Source: Pontibacter litorisediminis
GTDB lineage: Bacteria > Bacteroidota > Bacteroidia > Cytophagales > Hymenobacteraceae
Reading direction: 5' to 3'
Length of the DNA stretch: 64,000 nt
Assembly (NCBI RefSeq): GCF_029360645.1
Contig: NZ_JARDUA010000002.1
Coordinates: forward strand, 248,001 to 312,000
Shown here one piece after another: positions 9,183 to 16,441 of this stretch. Position numbers and translations under genes: made by a program. Positions within the stretch are counted from its first letter, which is position 1, and each line of letters begins with the position of its first letter. The notes beneath the pieces were generated by a model that saw only the letters and a list, made by a program, of their open reading frames with translations, searched no databases and had not been told where the DNA came from.

Positions 9183-9645
9183 CTTTATAATTTAAGGCCC
9201 AGTTTGTGCTCGCTTTGGTTATAATAGATTTGGGTATGATACCCAGAGATTTTAATTTGTTGATGTCATCTTCGAAAACACCAATTTCTTCAACCTGTCT
9301 TAAAAAGTCTTCTCCTGCCCTAGTAAGCTTGATTTCTAAATTTTTTGAAACAATTTCTCTAGTACAATAATTGTTTACTACCCCAAGAATAATTGTCTTA
9401 TCTAATCCTGGCTCAAAGGTCCAAGGAGCAAGAGTGTCCCTAGATTTATTAGCAATACTACTAACTACTTTGTAGTTCTCTTCTGATCTTAACCCCCACA
9501 TAAATACGTGTAGACTAAGTAGTGGTGCCTTGTATGGTTTACTGGTACCGTATCTTAAGATCGCTAGAAGAACTACAAGTTTATATATTGGTTGGTAAAT
9601 CAACGGTACAGGTATTGGTTTACCTTGCAACTTTACCTCTATCAT
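9175..9645 (-). CDS. ABC-3C middle-component-like protein
   Basis: A 156-aa small protein starting MIEVKLQGKPIPVPLIYQP, with a conserved-looking YKLVVLLAILRYG helix and a helix-turn-helix-like C-terminal half (EIKLTRAGEDFLRQVEE). Size, position between the effector and ATPase genes, and the 'K-L-x-LLAILRYG' style N-terminus fit the middle components that bridge effector and ATPase in ABC-3C systems. The specific MC subfamily cannot be named. I chose the ATG at 9643-9645, one base after the upstream stop (TAA-A-ATG), over the in-frame ATG at 9669, which lies inside the protease gene. It overlaps the ATPase start by 8 bp. Confidence 0.68.
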   Translation of the reverse strand: MIEVKLQGKPIPVPLIYQPIYKLVVLLAILRYGTSKPYKAPLLSLHVFMWGLRSEENYKVVSSIANKSRDTLAPWTFEPGLDKTIILGVVNNYCTREIVSKNLEIKLTRAGEDFLRQVEEIGVFEDDINKLKSLGIIPKSIITKASTNWALNYKDV

Positions 9646-9646
9646 T

Positions 9647-10786
9647 TTATTCTTCTTCTTGAAAATCAAATGAGCAATTCATTAACCATTCAGTAACTTT
9701 ATGTCGCGCTAGTTCTGTATTTAAGTAATTACTGTCATCTTTGAAAATATCCTTGATGAATAGAGCGAAATCTGATTCTAATTTTCCTAGCAAGTCTTTA
9801 GCTAAATCTCTATCTGTTACGTTACGTGTATAAGCCTGTTTGACACGTTTTTCAAATGTTACTGCTGTCCTTTCATACTTAGCTAATAGGTCACCATTGT
9901 CTTTTCTAATATTATCAAGAATAGCATTTTGACAAAGGAATTCTAATATTCTATCACTTGTAAATTCAACAGCTTTTTTTTCAGAGTAGAGTACTCTATG
10001 TTTTCTTATTAAATTCTCGAAATCCTCAACATTATTCTCGGACCATCTCTCAACATCTTCTTCAGACTTAGCTTGATCCACTTCTTTTACATATTGCTCT
10101 AAAAGATTTAGATCACTTAAATTTTTATAATCGTCAGTTAAGCTATCCAACAAATTTGTTATTGAACAACAATCTAGATCATCATTCAAAGCTTTATCAC
10201 CTACTACACTTTTTAGAATCCCAATCAGGTAAAGTTCTTTGCCTCTAAGAATAAACACTCCACTACCTGACAAACCTTTTGCTAGTAAAACACCTTCTTC
10301 CCCACCCTGATCAAAGGTTTTATCTTCTAGGGTTATTTTGAACTGGTCTTTGCTTTTAGAGATTGTCAATACTTTAGCCTTCCAAGGCCTATATTCATTA
10401 GGATTTTTGTTTTGGTACCCACAAAAATGTACTTGTTCTTCTTCAACGAAGTTCTTTCCTCTATAAATTTCAAGAAAACTGCAATCTTCAATACATGGGT
10501 CCTCAATTTTTAATAAAACCCAATCATTATTATCACAGAACTTGACAATTTCAAGTACCTTGACTCTACTAAATTCACTTGTATAACCGTTTTGTATCTC
10601 TACACAAATATTATCTACAGTTATATCACAGTACTCATTATCTTCTCCGAAAACACAATGATGAGCAGTAATCAAAAAGAAACATCCACTATCTAAAACT
10701 ATTACTCCACTGCCTTGATTTGCATATTCATCATCAGAAATTTTGATAGACGTTCTAGCACAACATTGCTGAATTCTCCTTGGCAT
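9647..10786 (-). CDS. Trypsin-like serine protease with C-terminal ABC-3C-type domain
   Basis: A 379-aa protein with no signal peptide, so cytoplasmic. The N-terminal half (about 1-190) is a chymotrypsin-fold protease with an intact-looking triad: His43 in ITAHHC, Asp88 in NNDWVLLKI and Ser173 in GLSGSGVF. The C-terminal half (about 220-379) is helical and charged, and probably docks the effector onto the ATPase complex, as the CTD modules of ABC-3C systems do (inference). The gene starts 2 bp after the upstream MBL gene and ends one base before the next start. It would be the effector: protein cleavage upon activation. Substrate unknown. Confidence 0.78.
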   Translation of the reverse strand: MPRRIQQCCARTSIKISDDEYANQGSGVIVLDSGCFFLITAHHCVFGEDNEYCDITVDNICVEIQNGYTSEFSRVKVLEIVKFCDNNDWVLLKIEDPCIEDCSFLEIYRGKNFVEEEQVHFCGYQNKNPNEYRPWKAKVLTISKSKDQFKITLEDKTFDQGGEEGVLLAKGLSGSGVFILRGKELYLIGILKSVVGDKALNDDLDCCSITNLLDSLTDDYKNLSDLNLLEQYVKEVDQAKSEEDVERWSENNVEDFENLIRKHRVLYSEKKAVEFTSDRILEFLCQNAILDNIRKDNGDLLAKYERTAVTFEKRVKQAYTRNVTDRDLAKDLLGKLESDFALFIKDIFKDDSNYLNTELARHKVTEWLMNCSFDFQEEE

Positions 10787-10788
10787 AT

Positions 10789-11850
10789 CTATAAAGGTAC
10801 TTCGGTGATAGAATCAATGAATTTCCAGTTCCCCACGCTTAAGTCATGGTCATTAATTAACAGTCCACTCTTACTTTGGATATCTTTTAAAGGATAGTTG
10901 AAGTAAATTAATCTTTCAATTTCTTCATCTCTTTCAGGGTGAAATAATATTCTAGCAATCACCTCCCTATCAGGATGTTTATGATTTGCATTTCCTCCAT
11001 TAGTTGATATCCCATATTTTTCACACTCAATTATATCTAATAAATCACAACTTGTATTATTAATACTTCCATGGTGGGATACTTTCACAAAATCAACTGA
11101 TAACTTATTTTCTTTTGTGTAGCCCTTATCTTTTAATGATTTCAGTATCACTTCAGGTCTTGCATCTCCTAATAATAGGAAAGACATATCAGGAGTTTTA
11201 AGAATAAATGCTATGGATGAAGCATTAAACAAATCTTTCTCTATGCTTTTAGAAGGCTTAAAACCTTCTTTTGCAAGGTCTTTTAAATCACCTCTAGGTA
11301 TCTGAGAAGATGTTCCAGTAGATGCTTTAATTTTAACACTTGTAGTGTCAAGTCTTTTTGATAGTGTATGCCACTCTGTATATAGAGAATTAAGAATTGC
11401 AGTAGTAGGTGACAGAACTTCTATTTCTATTCCACTAGGTAAGGAGGGAGAAAATTCATTTGTAACAAAAGAAAATATCGTAGATTGATTTACCTTATTA
11501 TCGATAATGAGCTGTTCAATAGATTTACCTTGGTTATAGCTTATTTTTTCCCCACTAGAAATTTTAAATAAGTTCGCTCCATTAATCCAATAATTATTGA
11601 TCTTGATTTTTTCGAATAAAGAATTTTTGAAAAACCTAATTAAACCTGCGATATGATCTGAATCAATATGAGTTAAAATGAGCAAATCAATTTTCGAAAT
11701 AAGTTTTAACTCATTTCTTAAACTATAGTCAAAAGTTGAAGCAGTCCCTCCATCAATAAGGATTGTAAAGTCATTGCCAGAGCTATCAAAGGTTTTAATC
11801 AGAATGCAGTCACCATGATATGCTTTAAGCAGTTTAAGCTGTGTTTTCAA
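10789..11850 (-). CDS. ComEC/Rec2-like metallo-beta-lactamase-fold hydrolase
   Basis: A 353-aa soluble MBL-fold enzyme. It carries DGG at 33-35, the metal-binding THIDSDH at 60-66, LLLGDA (Asp229) at 226-230 and VKVSHHG with His259/His260 at 256-261, followed by an ANHKHPD histidine near 290. This is the metal-ligand order of the ComEC C-terminal MBL domain, without the membrane channel. It is the first gene of the four-gene AT-rich operon and is separated from the protease gene by 2 bp. It could be a second effector (nuclease or phosphodiesterase) or a signal processor. The activity is not determinable from sequence. Confidence 0.8.
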   Translation of the reverse strand: MKTQLKLLKAYHGDCILIKTFDSSGNDFTILIDGGTASTFDYSLRNELKLISKIDLLILTHIDSDHIAGLIRFFKNSLFEKIKINNYWINGANLFKISSGEKISYNQGKSIEQLIIDNKVNQSTIFSFVTNEFSPSLPSGIEIEVLSPTTAILNSLYTEWHTLSKRLDTTSVKIKASTGTSSQIPRGDLKDLAKEGFKPSKSIEKDLFNASSIAFILKTPDMSFLLLGDARPEVILKSLKDKGYTKENKLSVDFVKVSHHGSINNTSCDLLDIIECEKYGISTNGGNANHKHPDREVIARILFHPERDEEIERLIYFNYPLKDIQSKSGLLINDHDLSVGNWKFIDSITEVPL

Positions 11851-11954
11851 TAGGTATGATTAGATTACTAGTTTTTTGCGTTCAATTGATCGAGCGAATA
11901 TAATATTTTGATTTTTGAATATACAGTTTTTACTTTTATAAATCTTCTCCCTTT

Positions 11955-12017
11955 GACGCTAACTTACAGCTCGTGCCTTTTCTTTTCCACGCAGCTATAC
12001 CTTCAGCACGAGTAACA
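11955..12017 (+). repeat. REP-like repeat copy a
   Basis: A block beginning GACGCTAACTTACAGCTCG and ending CTATACCTTCAGCACGAG. Aligned over about 58 bp with 13681-13740, it shares GCTCGTGCC-TTTTC and CGCAG-TATAC segments; with 16340-16397 it shares the ending TATACCTTCAGCAC. The left palindrome arm is decayed. It lies between the ABC-3C operon and the broken RAYT gene. Confidence 0.68.
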
Positions 12018-12122
12018 GAACGTGCTACAAACTCGCACTAGCATAGAATAACCCGGCATTGAATATCACTAGCGTAATAATACCAAAACCTGTACGCATC
12101 AGTTCTAAGTATAAGCAGGAAC

Positions 12123-12712
12123 ATGAGCAGGAAGTATAAATTTCATAACCAGGAAGGGCTATACTTTGTCAGTTTTGCGGTGGTGTACTGGATAGACGTG
12201 TTTACACGGGAGGAGTACTTTGCCCTGCTTACCGATAGCCTGGATTAAGCCGGAAGAACAAAGGTATGGAGCTCTATACCTGGTGCATCATGCCTAGCCA
12301 CGTGCACCTTCTCTTCCGGGCCAACGGCAACAACCCGGGCGTGCTGCTGAAGGAGCTGAAAACGTATACTTCCAAGCAAATAACATCCCCCTACCCCCTT
12401 CTTCATCGAGGGCCTCTACCCCCAAGGGGAACTAAGTATTGCCGAGCACAACCAGGAGAGCCGGAAAGAGTGGAAGCTCTGGCTGATGGAGCGGGCCGGC
12501 CCGAAGAACAGCAACGTAAAGCACCGGCTTTCTGGCAGCAGCACAACAAGCCTATCGAACTATGGAGCGCTGCTGTGAAAGACCAGAAGATTGACTACAT
12601 CCACAACAACCCTGTGGAAGCAGGCTTTGTGTCGGAGCCGCACCATTGGAAGTATAGCAGCGCGATAGACTTTAGTGGCGGCAAGGGTATGCTGGAGATT
12701 GATCTGGCGTAA
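12123..12712 (+). pseudogene. Decayed REP-associated tyrosine transposase (RAYT, IS200/Y1 family)
   Basis: A Y1_Tnp-family single-strand transposase read in several frames. Frame one (12123-12247) gives MSRKYKFHNQEGLYFVSFAVV and stops; a one-base loss restores MELYTWCIMPSHVHLLFRANG from about 12248, with the HUH motif HVH. At about 12385-12435 roughly 50 bp of C-rich DNA (CCCCCTACCCCC...CCCCCAAGGGG) interrupts the gene, after which NQESRKEWKLWLMERAG appears in another frame. A further one-base shift near 12530 returns to FWQQHNKPIELW and QKIDYIHNNPVEAGF, which holds the catalytic Tyr. At least three lesions make this inactive. RAYTs mobilise REP sequences, and REP-like repeats flank it here. 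Confidence 0.85.
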
Positions 12713-12716
12713 TGGA

Positions 12717-12741
12717 GTCACGGGCTGCAGGCTCGCGCCAG
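12717..12741 (+). repeat. REP-like palindrome core (partial copy b)
   Basis: Contains GGGCTGCAGGCTCGCGCCAG immediately after the RAYT pseudogene. It is the same CTGCA-centred GGCGCG...CGCGCC core as the copy at 16340, without the 3' half. Confidence 0.5.
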
Positions 12742-12829
12742 CGTAGGGCCAGCGGGGACTGATGACCTACGGCCAGCAACATTCGATTGCTACCATAAGC
12801 TATTAACTAGGAAACTAGTACCGCAAGTG

Positions 12830-13591
12830 TTAGTCCTTGCCAAGTGTAAACTCATACAACACCCTGACCGAAGCATCCCAGTCGGGATGGTTTAAACTGC
12901 GACGTACACCTGCAATAAATTCCCAGCCACTCAAATGGTTGATGTCAATACCAGTACCCACATACCAGTCTGCTTTTTCCTGGTAGGTGCCTGCTACTTC
13001 CAGCAGCGGGTGCCAGCACCCGGCTCCATATACGGCTGCCGCATTGTAGAACCAGTTGGCTTCGCCTGCCTGTAGTTCCGTGCCACCACTCAGGTGCAGT
13101 TGTGTTTGGCCAAACTGCCGGGCATAGATCAATGCAGGTGAATAAGACAAGGCATCTTCTTCGGCTCCTGCTATTTCTGTATCAGGTTTGTTAAGCGGAA
13201 ACTCTACATCCAGGGCAAACGTGGCCGCCTGTTGGGGAGAATTAAAAATTCGGATCATGATGCCCGATTCCAGGCGACGCAAGGTGTAATCTCTGTCAGA
13301 GCCTCGCAAAAGGTTATTTTCTAACTCCGTCGAAAGCTGTATCCAATCCCTTAGGCCATATTCCAGGTCCAGGCTCAGCGAATTACCCACCTGTATGTCA
13401 GCCTCCGTCCTGTAATAACTTAAGGTTGCCTGCACTTCACGGCGCTCCTGCAGATACACTGCCTCTGAAAACAAAAACTCCTGGATAAGCTGATGGAAGC
13501 CCTGCTCCTCTTCTTCCTGTTCCTGCGCCAATACGGTAGAAGTACTACCAACAAATAGCAACAGGAGAAAGAACAGGTTGTAGCTCTTCAT
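12830..13591 (-). CDS. Outer-membrane beta-barrel protein, unknown function
   Basis: A 253-aa protein with a clear Sec signal peptide (about residues 1-22, cleaved after TVLAQ) and a Glu-rich mature N-terminus. Amphipathic beta-strand-like segments follow (LSLDLEYGLRDWIQLSTELE, ATFALDVEFPL, QTQLHLSGGTEL), ending in a terminal strand SVRVLYEFTLGKD. This resembles small outer-membrane barrels annotated as putative transporters or DUF2490-like proteins in Bacteroidota. No enzymatic motif is seen. It is monocistronic and flanked by REP-like repeats. A channel or structural role is inference only. Confidence 0.65.
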   Translation of the reverse strand: MKSYNLFFLLLLFVGSTSTVLAQEQEEEEQGFHQLIQEFLFSEAVYLQERREVQATLSYYRTEADIQVGNSLSLDLEYGLRDWIQLSTELENNLLRGSDRDYTLRRLESGIMIRIFNSPQQAATFALDVEFPLNKPDTEIAGAEEDALSYSPALIYARQFGQTQLHLSGGTELQAGEANWFYNAAAVYGAGCWHPLLEVAGTYQEKADWYVGTGIDINHLSGWEFIAGVRRSLNHPDWDASVRVLYEFTLGKD

Positions 13592-13680
13592 AGTACAGCA
13601 GCAACAGTTTATACTTGTACCAAAACTTTGCCCCTGAAGTTGCTTTCCCTCCCAATGCCAGACTGCCGTTTTTGCCAGCT

Positions 13681-13740
13681 GGCGCGAGCTTATAGTTCGT
13701 GCCTTTTCCTCTCCGCGCAGTTATACTTTCTGGCGCAGCC
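13681..13740 (+). repeat. REP-like repeat copy c
   Basis: Starts with the inverted repeat GGCGCGAGC-TTATA-GTTCGTGCC, then TTTTCCTCTCCGCGCAG and TTATACTTTC. It aligns with copy a over about 58 bp, with roughly three quarters of positions identical by eye. Confidence 0.7.
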
Positions 13741-13841
13741 TATACTTCCTTTCCTAGGGTGCAGTCCCGTTATGCGTTAACTTCAGCACCAGGCCTTCGT
13801 ACCTATTATATTCCAGTTTAAACCAAATTAAACACCTGCAT

Positions 13842-14246
13842 ATGGAGGAGAATAAAACGTCGGTTGGCGCTGCTGAACGCAGCCTTGTGGAAAGGCTGGC
13901 CGAAAGATTGGGCACAGCAGCCAATAGCGCTACTATTTATGGTGAGCCGGTGGAACGGGATGGCGTTACGGTTATTCCTGTTGCAAAAGCTGCGTATGGG
14001 TTTGGGGGCGGTGCAGGTAGTGGCACAGAGAAAAAAGGAGAAGGTTATGGCGGCGGCGGTGGCATGCATTTAACGCCGGTAGGCTATATCGAAATCAAAG
14101 ACGGAACTACCCGGTTTCGCACTATACGCGACCCTCAAACAGTGGTAAAAATAGTAGCCATCGGTAGCCTGGCCTTGTTGCTGACCACCAAGAGCATTGT
14201 CAGTATCTTTAAAAACAAGAAGCTGGTTAAGCTACTGAAGAAGTAG
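13842..14246 (+). CDS. GerW/YtfJ-family protein
   Basis: A 134-aa protein of the GerW (YtfJ, PF09579) family. It contains TIYGEPVERDGVTVIPVAKAAYGFGGGAG at about 32-60, then a Gly/Lys-rich linker ending GGGGGMHLTPVGYIEIKDG at about 71-90. A C-terminal hydrophobic helix (KIVAIGSLALLLTTKSIVSIF) follows. In Firmicutes the family member is a spore protein. Here there is no sign of sporulation, so the role is unknown. The C-terminal segment suggests membrane attachment. Family call is confident; function is not. Confidence 0.82.
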   Translation: MEENKTSVGAAERSLVERLAERLGTAANSATIYGEPVERDGVTVIPVAKAAYGFGGGAGSGTEKKGEGYGGGGGMHLTPVGYIEIKDGTTRFRTIRDPQTVVKIVAIGSLALLLTTKSIVSIFKNKKLVKLLKK

Positions 14247-14275
14247 GGGTTCGGTGGCTGTCGCTATGTCGCCAT

Positions 14276-14310
14276 AGACACTCGCGGGGCATTCAGACGC
14301 TGCGCAGTCT
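14276..14310 (+). repeat. 35-bp dispersed palindromic repeat, copy 3
   Basis: Begins AGACACTCGCGGGGC and ends GACGCTGCGCAGTCT, with the same end blocks as 4483-4517. It lies 30 bp after the GerW-like gene and could serve as its 3' hairpin (TTTT follows). Confidence 0.7.
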
Positions 14311-14405
14311 TTTGTGCCCCCGCTGCTGATCTCACCCGTTAGCACCTTTTGGAATATAAACTACTGTAATCCGTTGCTATTCCCCCTAAAGCCGTACACT
14401 ATAGT

Positions 14406-14582
14406 ATGACCGAGAATAAATTTCCCATTGGATCCGATGTGTTCGCAAAAGTGAATCCGGATCTGGTATTAACCATTCGCCAATACCTGAAACGCATCTA
14501 TTACTGTACTGTAAAAGATCATCCTTCGCAGAAGGACCTGGTATACTTCGAGCGGGAGTTAGTAGCTGTACCGATACGTTAA
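14406..14582 (+). CDS. Short conserved-looking 58-aa protein, function unknown
   Basis: A short gene with ATG at 14406 and TAA at 14580-14582. The product starts MTENKFPIGSDVFAKVNPD and continues through an RQYLKRIYYCTV segment to FERELVAVPIR. The composition is that of a folded small protein (mixed charged and hydrophobic, one Cys). A strong terminator follows just 6 bp after the stop, which supports a real transcription unit. I do not recognise a family with certainty. The pattern of Val, Pro and Lys near the start hints at a beta-barrel-like modulator fold. No neighbour suggests a pathway. Confidence 0.62.
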   Translation: MTENKFPIGSDVFAKVNPDLVLTIRQYLKRIYYCTVKDHPSQKDLVYFERELVAVPIR

Positions 14583-14588
14583 ACCATG

Positions 14589-14617
14589 AAGCCCCTGTTC
14601 AAGCAGGGGCTTTTTTA
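14589..14617 (+). terminator. Terminator after the 58-aa gene
   Basis: A stem AAGCCCCTG / CAGGGGCTT with a 6-nt loop, followed by TTTTT. It may also serve the converging gene at 14642-15013. Confidence 0.85.
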
Positions 14618-14641
14618 TGCCTTCTAAATCATCGCTTTAGG

Positions 14642-15013
14642 TCAATCTTCAAAGCCTTCCCGCAGTTCTTTTGACTGGGCATAGCACACGGGGCTGCTGT
14701 TTTCCTTCCGCTCTGCCTTTTCCTTTACCAGCTCCTCGTAGTTGGCTGGGGTAGAGAGTATCCTGCACTTCGGGTAAAGCACTACTCCCCGCCGCACGAT
14801 CTTGCTGTTCGCTTCTATCTCATGCGCATTCACCCCTTCCGCCCCATACACGTGGATTGTGAAGAAATGATAGTTCGTTTTCTTGGCGTACCCTTCTGCC
14901 GTTATCCTGCCCGTTATCGTCCGCTCCCCGATAAAGTCTGATGTCTCCCCTGCCACATAGGGCGTGTACACCGACTCTGTCCACTCTACTTTACATCCTA
15001 CTGTCAGATTCAT
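14642..15013 (-). CDS. Conserved-looking hypothetical protein, 123 aa
   Basis: A cytoplasmic-looking protein (no signal peptide or membrane helix). The N-terminal two thirds is rich in beta-type sequence (LTVGCKVEW, RTITGRITAEGYAKK, YHFFTIHVYGAEG), and the last third is a charged helix (YEELVKEKAERKENSS). The first half reads like a small OB- or SH3-type barrel, but no family can be named. It converges with the 58-aa gene and shares the terminator between them. The ATG at 15011-15013 is the first in frame. Confidence 0.6.
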   Translation of the reverse strand: MNLTVGCKVEWTESVYTPYVAGETSDFIGERTITGRITAEGYAKKTNYHFFTIHVYGAEGVNAHEIEANSKIVRRGVVLYPKCRILSTPANYEELVKEKAERKENSSPVCYAQSKELREGFED

Positions 15014-15235
15014 AATTCTGTGATATGCTTTAGTAGCTTTACGTTAACCGTGCCGCAAAATATAAATTCTCTGGCTCAATCTTAGGTATAACCGGCACCG
15101 CCCGCTGGCGCAGCCTAGCTCCTGCAACTGTAATACCCGCCTATCGTTTAGAGACAACAGGTACGGCGGCACGAGCAAAACCCACTGAGTTGTAGGGCCC
15201 AGTAGTACCTGCATGCAACACTAAAGAACGGGTAT

Positions 15236-16138
15236 ATGCAAGAAGAAATCCGCAACTCTTCAACTGATCTGTTTACGGTCCTTAACTACTACTGGGAGAA
15301 GTTCCTGTTCCTGCTCCCCAACATTCTGCTTACCATCGTTATTTTTGTTGTGGCGGTGTGGCTGGCTGGGAAGATCAGGAACTGGCTGGAGGGCAGGCTA
15401 ACGACTAAAGCGCACGATGAGATCACCGGCAGGTACATCGCACTGGTTACGCGGTGGGTCATTATCTTTATCGGCCTGTTGCTGGGCTTGCAGGCGCTGG
15501 GCCTGAGTGGCGTGGCCGGTGGCTTGCTGGCAAGTGCAGGCTTATCTGCTTTTGTGATCGGGTTTGCCTTCAAGGACATTGCCGAGAACTTTCTGGCTGG
15601 CCTTATCCTTGCCTTTAACCGCCCTTTCGAGATAAACGACACCATAGAGGTAGAAGACACGACCGGGAAAGTGCAAAACCTGCACCTGCGCACCACCCAC
15701 ATCCTCACCTTCGACAGCCGCGACGTGTACATCCCGAATGCCAAGATCCTGAGTTCCAAAGTAACCAACCTGACCCATAACGGCCGCATCCGGATGGATT
15801 TTATAGTAGGCCTTGATTACAACAACGATGCTCAGGAGGCCATCGACCTGATTGAAAAGACAGCTTTGGGCGTTGAAGGCGTTTTACGGGAAGACCCGCC
15901 CTACGCCACCGTTGACGAACTCGGCGTGAGCACGTTGAACATCAAGGTATTTTTCTGGGCCGAAACCGATGATTACAAAAAAGGGGTTGTGTTGCTGAAA
16001 GGCCGCATCATGCAGGCTGTCACAAAGGCCCTGTTGGATAACGGCTTCGGGCTTCCGGCTAACATACAGGAGCTCAAGCTTTACGATTACCAGCAAGACC
16101 TGCCCATCCGTATGGTGGAAAAGCCGGTGCAGGAGTAA
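15236..16138 (+). CDS. mscS: Mechanosensitive ion channel, MscS family
   Basis: A 300-aa inner-membrane channel that should open on hypo-osmotic membrane tension. Three membrane segments are visible at about 25-50, 66-90 and 92-120. The third is the pore helix VAGGLLASAGLSAFVIGFAFKD with the Gly/Ala packing of MscS, followed by IAENFLAGLILAFNRPFEINDTIEV, the start of the beta domain. The cytoplasmic alpha/beta vestibule continues to about residue 280. Length is close to E. coli MscS (286 aa). It stands alone, with a REP-like hairpin about 200 bp downstream. Confidence 0.93.
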   Translation: MQEEIRNSSTDLFTVLNYYWEKFLFLLPNILLTIVIFVVAVWLAGKIRNWLEGRLTTKAHDEITGRYIALVTRWVIIFIGLLLGLQALGLSGVAGGLLASAGLSAFVIGFAFKDIAENFLAGLILAFNRPFEINDTIEVEDTTGKVQNLHLRTTHILTFDSRDVYIPNAKILSSKVTNLTHNGRIRMDFIVGLDYNNDAQEAIDLIEKTALGVEGVLREDPPYATVDELGVSTLNIKVFFWAETDDYKKGVVLLKGRIMQAVTKALLDNGFGLPANIQELKLYDYQQDLPIRMVEKPVQE

Positions 16139-16339
16139 GTTCAGGGTACTGTAGGCCGCCAGTGGCAAAGAAGAAAAAGGAAATGAAACAAGTGAGGAGA
16201 ATCGGCATGTATTTTAACTAGCAGCTGCTCCTACTCCCGGCTAAAACTCATTTCTCTGGCCTACAGGAAAAGTAACTGAACATACGCCGGCACAGCCTTA
16301 ACATCACACGCCGGATTTACCTATAACCTGGCATCCACT

Positions 16340-16397
16340 GGCGCGGGCCTGCAGCTCGCGCCAGTTTTTTCCGACTGGCTATACCTTCAGCACAAGC
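16340..16397 (+). repeat. REP-like repeat copy e (also terminator-like)
   Basis: Left arm GGCGCGGGC and right arm GCTCGCGCC around CTGCA, followed by AGTTTTTTCC, then CTATACCTTCAGCAC as in copy a. The stem plus T6 tract could also terminate mscS transcription. The flanking 16139-16441 contains no gene. Confidence 0.68.
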
Positions 16398-16441
16398 AAC
16401 GTTGCGCGCAAAAAGCGGGCACCAGCCAAAGGAAAGTCTAG

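Noticed and set aside
7010-11965. Flanking direct repeats (att sites) of the ABC-3C island
   Set aside because: Only a shared AATTGAT word was seen near both ends, which is too short to call.
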